Shown: positions 55,089 through 63,282, counted from the first letter of the stretch. The stretch: 64,000 nt of DNA from Carboxydothermus hydrogenoformans Z-2901 (GCF_000012865.1 NC_007503.1:2115001-2179000), one strand, 5' to 3'. A program made the numbers and translations. The notes: generated by a model not told the origin, from the letters alone.

Positions 55089-55937
55089 CTACGCTGCCTC
55101 CCGTTTATTAAAAAGATATATTCCCAGAATTACTACCCCCACCAGGTAAAGAAGGGTATATCCGAGAAAGTACAAGCTCGGGGGGTTGGCACTGCCAAAT
55201 AAGGTTAAAGGTCCAGCAAAGTTGCTAACTCCAGAAAAAATATAAGACACCCCTTTGCGGTAAATAGCGTCGGTAGGAAGGGTAATACTGGTTAAAAGGC
55301 CGATTTCTTGCAAAATTTTCGTTTGTCCGGGAAAGAAGCTTGCCACCTGCTCCATCATCCCTCCCACCAGCGAAGCCATATACAGGGTAAAAGCAAAAAA
55401 ACCGTTAGCCGCCGGCGACAACCGCACCGACCCGGTCAACGTCACCGCCGTTAAAATAAGCGGCATTCCGCTTAAGATAAGTCCTGCAAGCCAGACATTC
55501 TGTGGGATAAAACCGGTAATAACGTAAAACTCGGCTACCAGCGCCAATATTAAAATTATCGCCGCAATAATGCCTAAAAGACCGTAACCAATAAATTTTC
55601 CCAAAAATACCTCCCACTTTTTAACGGGACGTACCAGTAGCGGCTGTAAAAGCCACGCTTCTAATTCTCCGGAAATCGCCCCAACCGCGCTAAATACCGC
55701 TATCACGTTTACTGCAAAGGAGGCGAAAAACAAGCCAAAGGAAAAGAAAAAATTTAAAAGAATATAATGCTGTAACACCATATCAGGAGTAGGGCTTTTA
55801 TATATTTTTAAATTATCGCTGATAAAATAAAGGCCGGTACCGAAAAGAATAAGGTAAACCACCGCTAAAATGACAATTACCAAAAGAGTTTTTCTGCGCA
55901 CCGCTTCCCTTAAGGTATAACTAATTATCTGCCCCAT
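55089..55937 (-). CDS. ABC-2-type transporter permease
   Basis: A 282-residue membrane protein with six segments, starting at the ATG at 55937, which overlaps the ATPase stop by 17 nt. The first cytoplasmic stretch is SYTLREAVRRKTLLVI, and the middle segment has VGAISGELEAWLLQPLLVRP and KKWEVFLGKFIGYGLLGI, as in ABC-2 exporters of the NatB/YhaP type. Substrate unknown. It is the fourth gene of a sigma/anti-sigma/ABC operon. Confidence 0.88.
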   Translation of the reverse strand: MGQIISYTLREAVRRKTLLVIVILAVVYLILFGTGLYFISDNLKIYKSPTPDMVLQHYILLNFFFSFGLFFASFAVNVIAVFSAVGAISGELEAWLLQPLLVRPVKKWEVFLGKFIGYGLLGIIAAIILILALVAEFYVITGFIPQNVWLAGLILSGMPLILTAVTLTGSVRLSPAANGFFAFTLYMASLVGGMMEQVASFFPGQTKILQEIGLLTSITLPTDAIYRKGVSYIFSGVSNFAGPLTLFGSANPPSLYFLGYTLLYLVGVVILGIYLFNKREAA

Positions 55938-56826
55938 TTTTGCCCTCCACCGCCTGGATAAATAATTCCTCGAGCGCCGCCTTAAACGGCCGAACCTCAT
56001 AAATATTAGCTCCCCCGAGGACCAATTCCCGCATTATTGCCGGTACTTCTTCTTCGCTTACCCCCAAAAGCTTTAACCCATTTGGGGCTTCCCCGGTTTG
56101 ATACCGGGATTTTAGTTTATTAAGAAGAGCTTCGGGAATTTCCCCGCGGATTAAAATCCCGCGTCCGGATAAAAGTTCCGCAAGTTTTCCCCGGGCTTTT
56201 ATTTCCCCGCGGTTAATAATCGCTACACTATCGGCTACCATTTCCACCTCAGATAAAAGATGGCTGTTTAAAAATACCGCTACTCCTTGTCTTTTAAGGT
56301 CGGTGATAATTTCCCGGACTTCAATCCGGCCTACCGGATCCAGAGCCGAAGTTGGCTCATCCAAAAATAAAAGTTCCGGTTCCCCTAATAAGGCCACCGC
56401 CAGGGCCAGTCGCTGGCGCATCCCCTGGCTGTAGGTCTTGATTCTACTATCTTTTCGCTCCCAGAGTTTGGTCCGGGTTAAAACCTCTTCTATTCTTCGT
56501 TTTAACTTTTTCTCTGGAAGGTAGAGAAGCTTCCCGTGAAAGCGCAAAAGCTCTTCTGCCGTCATCCATTCCGGCAGGCGAATATTTTCCGGGAGATAGC
56601 CTACCTTACGACGGACATGCAAGTCTTCCGGGCTTTTCCCAAAAAGCCGTATCGTCCCCGAGGTAGGCTTTAATAAGCCCAGAGCAGTTTTCACAAAGGT
56701 ACTTTTCCCGGCACCGTTTGGCCCTAAAAAAGCAAAGATTTCTCCGGGGGAAACCCCCAGAGAAATGTTCCGGCACCCTATTTCCCGGCCATAATATTTT
56801 GTTAAATCGACACTTTCTAATACCAT
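55921..56826 (-). CDS. ABC transporter ATP-binding protein
   Basis: A 301-residue exporter ATPase (CcmA/NatA type). Walker A is FLGPNGAGKSTFVKTALGLL near 34, the signature is YSQGMRQRLALAVALL near 132 and Walker B is LLFLDEPTSALDPVG near 154. A 90-residue C-terminal extension follows. It partners the permease immediately downstream and follows the anti-sigma gene by 1 nt. Confidence 0.93.
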   Translation of the reverse strand: MVLESVDLTKYYGREIGCRNISLGVSPGEIFAFLGPNGAGKSTFVKTALGLLKPTSGTIRLFGKSPEDLHVRRKVGYLPENIRLPEWMTAEELLRFHGKLLYLPEKKLKRRIEEVLTRTKLWERKDSRIKTYSQGMRQRLALAVALLGEPELLFLDEPTSALDPVGRIEVREIITDLKRQGVAVFLNSHLLSEVEMVADSVAIINRGEIKARGKLAELLSGRGILIRGEIPEALLNKLKSRYQTGEAPNGLKLLGVSEEEVPAIMRELVLGGANIYEVRPFKAALEELFIQAVEGKNGADN

Positions 56827-56827
56827 G

Positions 56828-57910
56828 TTACCAGCTAAGCCCCCTTGCTACTTCTAAAAGGGTTTCTTTATCAAGAGAGCTTTCAATTACGGTAAGAATT
56901 CCCCCCTTTAAAAACACCAGCACCCGATAGCTTCCCCCCGATTGTTCAAGCATCTTTCCGGTTACACCGGCGATTTTAACATCTTCCACCGATGTTCCCT
57001 TGTAAACCGGTATCACCAGGGCGCTGTTTAAATCACCGGCAAGTCCTGCCAGAGAGCTTTTTAGGTCTCCGGGGATCCCCGGCAGCTCTAAGAGAACTTC
57101 GGCAATTTCTTCCGGCGTAATCCTGGCCCGGGTTTTTATTTCCGGTACTGCCTGACGGGTAATGCTAAGAAAACCACCATTATTACCGCCACCTGTCAGG
57201 TTGTAATTGGCCCGGTAACCAGGGTTTACGCTGATGTTAAACTCTTTTCCCTCCAAGGTTTCCGGAAATAGCTTCTTGGCTCCCAAAAACTTCAGCTGCC
57301 TATTCATCTCCTTAACATTAACTTTCACTGTTAATTTAAATCCTTCCCCTTGGTATAAATTATTCAATTGCGCATATTTTTCTAAAGTTGAAGGTAAATT
57401 TTCCGGAACGGGATTTAAAGATGCCGGAATATTTTTAATATCATTGGGAGCCAAATCCCGCGGTTTTAAAGTCACCTCTCTTTTAACCTCGATAAGTCCT
57501 TCTATCTTGCTTTCCCCCACCTTATTAAAAATATCGGAAAGTTTCTCCAGGTCCGCCGCATTAATCGAGACTATTTCGACCTTTTCAGCCCGGAAAAAGG
57601 TGTAAAGTTCATCGGCTATCGTTGGCGCCCCGATCAGGATTAAAGCGGCCGCCGCTACCGCTGCCACCCGGGGTAAAATTGCATTTTGCCAGAATTTTCT
57701 CCTAAGGCTTGCCGCATTAACCTTTTCGCCGTCAGTCAAAAGCGAAAGCTTTGTCGCGGTAAATTTTCTGGTAGCTTTAATTTCGTTTAACTTTTCCCGG
57801 CACTTCAAGCACTCTTCAAGGTGTTCCTCTACCTTTCTCATTTCCCCTAAATTTAGCTCATCATCCACATAAGCCATTAAAATCCCCTCATCCAAACAAC
57901 GGCCCTTCAA
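56828..57910 (-). CDS. Anti-sigma factor with zinc-finger and periplasmic domain
   Basis: A membrane-anchored anti-sigma factor of about 360 residues. The N-terminal zf-HC2-like domain shows EEHLEECLKCREKL (HxxxCxxC). One membrane segment follows near residue 95 (VAAVAAAALILIGAPTIADE), then an extracytoplasmic domain of about 240 residues with KYAQLNNLYQGEGFKLTV. The TTG at 57910 has a better distance to GGAGG than the GTG at 57919. It should hold the upstream ECF sigma factor and release it on an envelope signal. Confidence 0.85.
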   Translation of the reverse strand: MKGRCLDEGILMAYVDDELNLGEMRKVEEHLEECLKCREKLNEIKATRKFTATKLSLLTDGEKVNAASLRRKFWQNAILPRVAAVAAAALILIGAPTIADELYTFFRAEKVEIVSINAADLEKLSDIFNKVGESKIEGLIEVKREVTLKPRDLAPNDIKNIPASLNPVPENLPSTLEKYAQLNNLYQGEGFKLTVKVNVKEMNRQLKFLGAKKLFPETLEGKEFNISVNPGYRANYNLTGGGNNGGFLSITRQAVPEIKTRARITPEEIAEVLLELPGIPGDLKSSLAGLAGDLNSALVIPVYKGTSVEDVKIAGVTGKMLEQSGGSYRVLVFLKGGILTVIESSLDKETLLEVARGLSW

Positions 57911-57911
57911 A

Positions 57912-58379
57912 TTACTCACCTCCGGATAATTTTAAATAACTTTTTTTAAACCGGGCCTGCGCCCGGCAGAGTTTCTGGCCCACCGAGCTTTCCTTAATCC
58001 CTAATTTTTGGGCTATCTCCTTGTATTTATAGCCCTTCTCCCGTAAAAGTAATAGTTTTTGTTCTTCCTCGGTAAGGGTTGCCAGAGCTTCTTTCACCAG
58101 TTCCACCTCATCAATAAAATTAATTCCGGAAGTTTTCGCTCCTTCTAACAGCGGAATCTCCCGAGCACTCCTGAGATAATCATAGGCAAGATTTTCTCCC
58201 ACTTTAAAAAGCCAACCGACAGGATTATTTATACTGCTTATATCTTCCCTAAGTAGCCTGGCAAAACACTCCTGAGCCAGTTCTTCGGCTATATCTACCC
58301 TTTTTACAATACTATTAATCCTGAAGGTAAGTTTGGTATACATTTCCTTATAAAGGGTTTCAACTATACTGTGCTCCAC
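57912..58379 (-). CDS. RNA polymerase ECF-type sigma-70 factor
   Basis: A 155-residue sigma factor, GTG start after GGAGGGAGAGG. Region 2 is AEELAQECFARLLREDISS and LFKVGENLAYDYLRSARE; region 4 is LTEEEQKLLLLREKGYKYKE followed by IAQKLGIKESSVGQKLCRAQ. It is the first gene of the sigma/anti-sigma/ABC operon and probably directs its own transcription. Confidence 0.92.
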   Translation of the reverse strand: MEHSIVETLYKEMYTKLTFRINSIVKRVDIAEELAQECFARLLREDISSINNPVGWLFKVGENLAYDYLRSAREIPLLEGAKTSGINFIDEVELVKEALATLTEEEQKLLLLREKGYKYKEIAQKLGIKESSVGQKLCRAQARFKKSYLKLSGGE

Positions 58380-58534
58380 CCTCTCCCTCCTTTACCGCTT
58401 TTTCTACCTCTAAGACGATTTTAACCCCTAATTTGTGACAGCCAAAGAAATATTTTCTCCGTTAATCTGCAATAAACACGAAACACTTTGGTAACAATTA
58501 GGTTTTATAATAAACTTAAAAGGAGGCGATATTA

Positions 58535-58807
58535 ATGATGTGGAGATTTTTCCCGGGATTTGGCTACGGTTACGGTTATTACCCCGGCAGTTTACTAATA
58601 AACCTGCTTTTGTTTTTAGCTGTTATAGCGGTAGCAGCCCTGATTTTCCGCCGGTTTGGCATCTTTTTTCCCATGGGCGGCTGCGGCCATCATATTTCCC
58701 ATACAAACCACCGCTCTTCGGCAGAAGAAATTTTAAGAGAGCGGTACGCTCGCGGGGAAATAACCAGGGAAGATTATTTAAAAGCTTTAGAAGATCTTAA
58801 AAAATAA
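58535..58807 (+). CDS. Small membrane SHOCT-domain protein (1 of 3)
   Basis: A 90-residue protein with ATG after AAGGAGGCG. A Gly/Tyr-rich N-terminus (FFPGFGYGYGYYPGSLL) leads into one membrane helix (LLLFLAVIAVAALIFRRFG). The C-terminal SHOCT motif is SAEEILRERYARGEITREDY. The family is short and of unclear function, often linked to oligomerisation or membrane stress. It heads a tandem triplet. Confidence 0.8.
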   Translation: MMWRFFPGFGYGYGYYPGSLLINLLLFLAVIAVAALIFRRFGIFFPMGGCGHHISHTNHRSSAEEILRERYARGEITREDYLKALEDLKK

Positions 58808-58819
58808 GGGGTGATAACG

Positions 58820-59065
58820 ATGATGTGGTATTTCTGGGATCGGCTAACTCCATGGAACATGCTTGGAGGTATCTTTATGATGATCCTAATGTTTCTCTTT
58901 TGGGCGGTAGTGATTTATTTCATCTTCAAACTTCTTACCAGAAACGATATTATAAATAAAGTTACCTCCGGAAAATCTCCGGAAGAACTTTTAAAGGAAA
59001 GATACGCCCGGGGAGAAATAACCAAAGAACAATACGAAGAAATGCTTCAAGATTTACGAAAATAG
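58820..59065 (+). CDS. Small membrane SHOCT-domain protein (2 of 3)
   Basis: An 81-residue protein beginning MMWYFWDRLTPWNMLGG, start at the ATG at 58820 (AAGGGGTGAT upstream). One membrane helix (FMMILMFLFWAVVIYFIFKL) and a SHOCT motif SPEELLKERYARGEITKEQY. It is a diverged tandem copy of the preceding and following genes. Confidence 0.78.
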   Translation: MMWYFWDRLTPWNMLGGIFMMILMFLFWAVVIYFIFKLLTRNDIINKVTSGKSPEELLKERYARGEITKEQYEEMLQDLRK

Positions 59066-59077
59066 CGGGTGATTGTC

Positions 59078-59326
59078 ATGTTCTGGTATTGCTGGAATCA
59101 AGCTTTAGGCCCCTGGAATATGATAGGAGGTTTTATTATGATGATCTTCGGCTTGCTTTTCTTGGCTTTGATTATTTACATCGCCTTTCAGCTATTAGCT
59201 AAAAACAACGGAATTACTAAATTAAGTATAACCAAATCACCAGAAGATTTGTTAAAAGAGCGGTATGCCAAGGGTGAAATTAGCAAAGAAAAATACGAAG
59301 AAATGTTGCACGACTTACGAAAATAG
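59078..59326 (+). CDS. Small membrane SHOCT-domain protein (3 of 3)
   Basis: An 82-residue protein from the ATG at 59078 (GGGTGAT upstream). It has one membrane helix (MMIFGLLFLALIIYIAFQLL) and the SHOCT motif SPEDLLKERYAKGEISKEKY. Closest in layout to copy 2. Its stop lies in the following terminator stem. Confidence 0.78.
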   Translation: MFWYCWNQALGPWNMIGGFIMMIFGLLFLALIIYIAFQLLAKNNGITKLSITKSPEDLLKERYAKGEISKEKYEEMLHDLRK

Positions 59327-59347
59327 CGGGAAACCCCCGCTATTTTT
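59321..59347 (+). terminator. Intrinsic terminator after the SHOCT triplet
   Basis: AAATAGCGGG (59321-59330) and CCCGCTATTT (59336-59345) with TT downstream; the TAG of the third SHOCT gene is inside the stem. The next 190 nt to 59536 hold no gene; a TATAAT at 59382-59392 may belong to the next promoter. Confidence 0.85.
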
Positions 59348-59535
59348 GTTATAATTTAAGAAAAAAGTATTTTACGAAAAGCTATATAATGTATACGGAA
59401 GGTTTCCAATTGACCAAATTCAACCCATTAGTCGGTAGTTTAATCCCACCCAAGCCCACTGACTACTCTGTTTTATTTATCGGTTTATACCGACCACCAA
59501 CCACTTACGACATATCACATTAAAGGAGGTCCAAG

Positions 59536-60471
59536 ATGGACAACCTGACCCACGGACTTATTGGTTATGCCCTGGCCAAAGCCGTTTTGCCGGCAGGTAC
59601 CGACCCAGCTTTAGCCAAAGCAATAACTATTGCTTCTGTACTGGCTTCCGAAGCGCCGGACATAGACTTTGTCACCCGGGCTTTCGGCCCTTTAAAATAT
59701 TTTGAATACCACCGTACCCTGACCCATGCCCCCTAGGGAGTAGCGACCTTATCTTTGCTGGCAGCCGTTATTGCCTACTTTTTAAACCCCAAAGCAAATT
59801 TTGGCTATCTCTTTGGTATGGCCCTCGTTTCCGGCTTTATTCATGTTGGCATGGATTTACTTACTTCCTACGGAACAGCTTTGTTCTGGCCTCTATCAAA
59901 AAAGCTCTACTCCTACGATATTTTAATGATTATCGATCTGTATATATTGTTAATATTTGCCGGCGGTTTTCTTTTCTTTTGGCTGGGAAAGTCACCCCAG
60001 AAGGTATTTCTCACCACGCTTTTAATAGTTCTTCTTTATATCGGTGCCCGCTGGCAAATCCAGCACCATCTCTGGCAAAAGGTAGCTTTTCTCTACCCTG
60101 AAGCAAAAATAACCGTTTATCCCGATCCCCTCGACTTTTTCTCCTGGCGTTATATTGCCCAGGAGGGCAAAACAATCCATCAAGGAGAAGCTAAATTTTT
60201 AAGCGGTAACATAATTGAAACAAAAACCCTTGAATCCTCTGAAATCCCAGAAGAATCAAGGGTTGCCCTTTCCACTCCCGAAGCAAAAGCATTTTTAAAT
60301 TTTGCCAAGTTTACTTACGTTAAAGTTAAAGATACACCCCAGGGGAGAAAAATTTATCTTTTAGAACCCCGTTACCATTTTCGAGGGCATTATGTATTTG
60401 GAGTATTAATTGAACTTGACAGGCAAAACAAAGTAGTTAAAACTTATTTAAACCAGTCTTTAGCTGACTAA
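59536..60471 (+). pseudogene. YdjM/DUF457-like membrane metal-dependent hydrolase with in-frame TAG
   Basis: A frame of 311 codons with ATG after AAAGGAGGTCC. The start MDNLTHGLIGYALAKAV and HRTLTHAP near residue 62 are the metal-ligand stretch of the YdjM family. It is broken by TAG at 59734-59736 and then continues in frame (GVATLSLLAAVIAYFL, SGFIHVGMDLLTSYGTALFW) to 60471. A Trp codon TGG changed to TAG would explain it. The downstream part keeps two to three membrane segments and a C-terminal beta-rich tail, so coding constraint seems intact. Nonsense mutation, sequencing error or suppression are the alternatives. Confidence 0.75.
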
Positions 60472-61454
60472 CCCCTTACGACAAAATAGATAAACACTAA
60501 ATATAAAAGACCATTTATCAGTAAAAGCCTGGCTGATAGTTTCTTTTGCCACCGGTAACCAAGGTAAGCCAGCAAACCTGCCGTTAATGCCAGTATTCCC
60601 GATAGCCCGGCATAAAAATCCAGGTGCCAGTCGGAAAACACGATACCAAAAGCTGGAATTAAAGTGCTCTGAAAAACCATCGCCCCGGTAATATTTCCAA
60701 GAGCATAGGTATCTTTTTGGTCCCGAATCCAGATTATTGAGTTAAACTTTTCCGGAAGTTCGGTGGCAATAGGAGCAATTACCAGTGACAGTACCAGCGG
60801 TGGAATCCCTGCTGCTTTCGCTGCCGTTTCAATCCCTTTCACAAATTCATCGGCCCCCAATACAATCATTGTTAATGCCACCAGCACCTGAGCAATAATC
60901 GCCAGGGTGGGTGGGTCATCATGACGGGGAGCAAAATAACACCGGTCCAACTCGTGGCAGTTTTCTTCACCGGCAGGGGCAGTTATTGTTATCTTTAAAT
61001 AATAAGCATAAGCTCCCACCAATACAAGGGCTACTATGACTTTGCCGGCATAAGGTAAAAAAGAGGCCAAGAGAGCTAAAGCATAAAAAGGTAAAAAGAA
61101 CGTTAAATCCCGTTTAAACACCTCACCGTTTACCGCAAGTTCCAGGCGGTTTTCCCTTCTTTTAAAGGCAAGGGCTGATAACCCCGCTAAAAACATTGCT
61201 ATAGTACTTAACATAAACGGTGCCCCTAAGATAGCCCCCACCCCGATGGCATGGGCATCGGCACCGGTTCCAAAGAGAATGGCTATAATGGGTATCATCG
61301 TTTCCGGTAGGGCCGTTCCCACCGCCGCCAGGACACTTCCTACCGTGCCTTCATTTAAATTAAACTTTTTTCCAAGCCATTCCACGCCATTGGTGAATAA
61401 AACCGCTCCCCCTAAAATAAACAGCAAGCTGCCAAAAAGTAAGAGTACAGTCAT
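60468..61454 (-). CDS. CaCA-family cation antiporter, probable Mn2+ exporter
   Basis: A 328-residue integral membrane protein from the ATG at 61454 (AGGTGGGA upstream). Two inverted sodium/calcium exchanger repeats are visible: AVGTALPETMIPIIAILFG with the acidic motif GAILGAPF, and IAPIATELPEKFNSIIWIRD followed by LGNITGAMVF. Such proteins exchange Ca2+ or Mn2+ for Na+ or H+. The yybP-ykoY riboswitch upstream argues for Mn2+. Convergent with the YdjM-like gene, whose stop it overlaps by 4 nt. Confidence 0.88.
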   Translation of the reverse strand: MTVLLLFGSLLFILGGAVLFTNGVEWLGKKFNLNEGTVGSVLAAVGTALPETMIPIIAILFGTGADAHAIGVGAILGAPFMLSTIAMFLAGLSALAFKRRENRLELAVNGEVFKRDLTFFLPFYALALLASFLPYAGKVIVALVLVGAYAYYLKITITAPAGEENCHELDRCYFAPRHDDPPTLAIIAQVLVALTMIVLGADEFVKGIETAAKAAGIPPLVLSLVIAPIATELPEKFNSIIWIRDQKDTYALGNITGAMVFQSTLIPAFGIVFSDWHLDFYAGLSGILALTAGLLAYLGYRWQKKLSARLLLINGLLYLVFIYFVVRG

Positions 61455-61498
61455 CCGTCCCACCTCTTTCTCTAACAATTTTTAGTTTACAAAAAAAT

Positions 61499-61543
61499 AA
61501 GACCTTTATACCTAAAAAATAACTTCTTAGGTACAAAGGTCTT
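61499..61543 (-). terminator. Riboswitch-linked terminator of the antiporter gene
   Basis: Minus-strand stem with arms at 61527-61543 (AAGACCTTTGTACCTAA) and 61499-61515 (TTAGGTATAAAGGTCTT), followed by ATTTTTTT. The 5' arm is shared with the aptamer's P1 stem. Confidence 0.9.
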
Positions 61544-61622
61544 GCCTTTCGTGAAAGAACCGGGCTCTTCGCCGGGTTTGTCGGCTCTTTCTCCCGGAAA
61601 ACCGGGCGGCTACTCCCCTTTG
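61535..61622 (-). ncRNA. yybP-ykoY (Mn2+) riboswitch
   Basis: On the minus strand the conserved AAAGGGGAGTAGCC near 61622, GAGCCGACAAACCCGG and the closing GGCAAGACCTTT match the yybP-ykoY motif, which senses Mn2+. The closing strand GACCTTT overlaps the terminator arm, so metal binding should favour read-through into the antiporter gene: an ON switch. Confidence 0.85.
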
Positions 61623-61662
61623 CGTCATTTAATTACTTTTTTGCGACATTTAATCACTTTTT

Positions 61663-61691
61663 ATTATAGTAATTCTACCTTATTTTGACAA
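61663..61691 (-). promoter_or_regulatory. Promoter of the riboswitch-antiporter unit
   Basis: On the minus strand, -35 TTGTCA (61686-61691) and -10 TATAAT (61663-61668) are spaced by 17 nt, about 41 nt upstream of the aptamer. The rest of 61692-61853 shows no gene. Confidence 0.75.
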
Positions 61692-61853
61692 GTCCTTTAG
61701 ATTCGGTAATTCTTTTCCCTGTAGATGCGATACCGTAAAAGCTCCGCTATTTCTGTGCCCGCCGCCGCTATCAATCCACCGTTTTTCCTCGCCTTCATAA
61801 TTTTTTGATAATTTGTTATAATATTATTAACACTCCTCAAGAGGTGGTTAATC

Positions 61854-62354
61854 ATGTCTTTTGTTTCCTATATCCGCCAACCCCGGGCGGCTATGCAAAA
61901 GCTGTTACTTTATCCCGGAAGCAAAAAAGCATTTTATAATTATTTTATAGCATCCTTTCTCTTACTAATTGGCCTTATGTTTTTCCCCTTTTCCCAGAGT
62001 TCAGACTACTTCTACCAAATTCTTTCTTTTAAACAGCCAGCAATAATTTTAACTTTTTTAGGTATCTTTATCTTATTTTTTTCTCTTATAGGTATAGTTA
62101 ATCTTATCGTAGCTTACCTTACCGCCCTTATTGTCAGCAAAAATATTACAAAAATCGATCAGGACTTACTGTTTCAGCGGTTTTTACTGGGTTATTCGGA
62201 ACTTATCTTGTTTTCTGCCTTACCCCAGGGATTGGCCTGGCTCAATCTGCTTAAATTAGATCTTATTTTTGCCGTATTAACCTGGGCCGCCCAACTATAC
62301 GCCCTTTATCTTGCTTATCTCATGATAACTACCGCCATTAATTTGTTTAAATAA
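61854..62354 (+). CDS. Membrane protein of unknown function (Yip1-like layout)
   Basis: A 166-residue protein with about four membrane segments (FIASFLLLIGLMFFPF, IILTFLGIFILFFSLIGIVN and others). The N-terminal YIRQPRAAMQKLLL is basic and cytoplasmic. I do not recognise a family with certainty; the layout resembles Yip1-domain proteins. ATG after AGAGGTGG. The last gene on the plus strand in the window. Confidence 0.65.
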   Translation: MSFVSYIRQPRAAMQKLLLYPGSKKAFYNYFIASFLLLIGLMFFPFSQSSDYFYQILSFKQPAIILTFLGIFILFFSLIGIVNLIVAYLTALIVSKNITKIDQDLLFQRFLLGYSELILFSALPQGLAWLNLLKLDLIFAVLTWAAQLYALYLAYLMITTAINLFK

Positions 62355-62363
62355 AGCCGGGGT

Positions 62364-63143
62364 CTACCCCCGGCTTAACACTTTCTTTTTCACATTTTCG
62401 TAATCCTTACGGTGAACGTATTTCATTCCCGACTCATCTAAACTTGCTACCCGAAACCAGCCGCTGGCAATTAAAATTTTAAGACGTGCCATGCTGATTT
62501 TTAAGTTTACAGCAACTTCGTTTAACGACAAAATTTCATCATTGTCAATAAATCTTTTTAAAACCTCCGGCTTGGGCTTAAAATTCTGGCAAAAACTTCC
62601 TTCCGGCAGTACCGCAAATTTCTCTATATCGAAATCCGGATCAAAAAACTCATCGGTTTCATCAAATAAACCGTAAACTTCCCGGCAAAGACCGATGGTT
62701 TTTGCGGAAACGGTAGTTAAATCCTCCCCCTGATACGAGTAAAACGTCATTTTACTTAAGAAATCCTCTCTTACTTCTACCGGCATCTCCCGTTCAAAAT
62801 GAATGCAGTTTTTACAGGAAAAAGCCCGTTTTTTTGGCAGGTCTCTCCTTGTTGGCCGCCGGTACTCCTGATAAAACTTCCCTAAACCGTCATTAATATA
62901 TTCGGCTAAAAGGTGAGCGTTATCGAGATATAGTTCTTCATCCTCTACCAGATGTTCATACACCGCTCCTTCTTGAGGTTCGAAAATTTCAATCACCCTG
63001 CCGTTAAATTTGCCTTTTTCCTTTAAGTTCTTCAACCACTGAAGAAAATTTTGCGCTTCCCGCTCATCATCAAAAAGGAGTAAGAACTCGCGCAGAGGAA
63101 AATAATTTTTCAATAATTTCTCCTGGTCATCCAAACTGTGCAA
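62364..63143 (-). CDS. Unknown Cys-rich protein with C-terminal winged-helix-like segment
   Basis: A 259-residue soluble, acidic protein that I do not recognise. A cysteine-containing region has FSCKNCIHFEREMP near 109 and GLCREVYGLF near 152, with SFCQNFKPKPEV near 187, a possible Zn or Fe-S site. The last 60 residues (LSLNEVAVNLKISMARLKIL) resemble a DNA-binding helix-turn-helix. The TTG start at 63143 has no clear ribosome binding site, and the frame remains open upstream into the transposon end, so the native start may have been lost to insertion. Confidence 0.55.
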   Translation of the reverse strand: MHSLDDQEKLLKNYFPLREFLLLFDDEREAQNFLQWLKNLKEKGKFNGRVIEIFEPQEGAVYEHLVEDEELYLDNAHLLAEYINDGLGKFYQEYRRPTRRDLPKKRAFSCKNCIHFEREMPVEVREDFLSKMTFYSYQGEDLTTVSAKTIGLCREVYGLFDETDEFFDPDFDIEKFAVLPEGSFCQNFKPKPEVLKRFIDNDEILSLNEVAVNLKISMARLKILIASGWFRVASLDESGMKYVHRKDYENVKKKVLSRG

Positions 63144-63164
63144 AACTACACAAGTCTGGAAGGC

Positions 63165-63282
63165 TGGGCTATTTATAGTCCGCCCTTTCAGAGAGTGCCC
63201 ATTCCCAGCAGGCGGTATTTAAGCACTCCCATAGCCCCTGCCCCAAGAAGCAGGAACTCGTGCCCTTAACCGGGTCTCCCCG
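63165..63282 (-). ncRNA. Candidate omega-RNA (TnpB guide scaffold) at the right end of the IS607-type relic
   Basis: A nested, pseudoknotted set of stems is visible: GGGCTAT (63166-63172) with ATAGCCC (63231-63237), GAGTGC (63193-63198) with GCACTC (63223-63228), and CCGCC (63180-63184) with GGCGG (63211-63215), the last crossing the second. Hairpins CCTGC/GCAGG (63237-63254) and CGGG/CCCG (63271-63282) lie beside the tnpB stop. Known omega-RNAs overlap the 3' end of tnpB and are followed by the guide; here the flank AGCCTTCCAGACTTGTGTAG would be the guide. Confidence 0.5.

Noticed and set aside
58535-59326. The SHOCT gene repeats as a CRISPR or repeat array
   Set aside because: The similarity is at protein level with diverged DNA; no short identical repeats with regular spacers occur anywhere in the window.
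59734-59736. TAG in the YdjM-like gene as a pyrrolysine codon
   Set aside because: No methylamine methyltransferase context and the family expects an ordinary residue; a TGG to TAG change is simpler. Kept only as an alternative.
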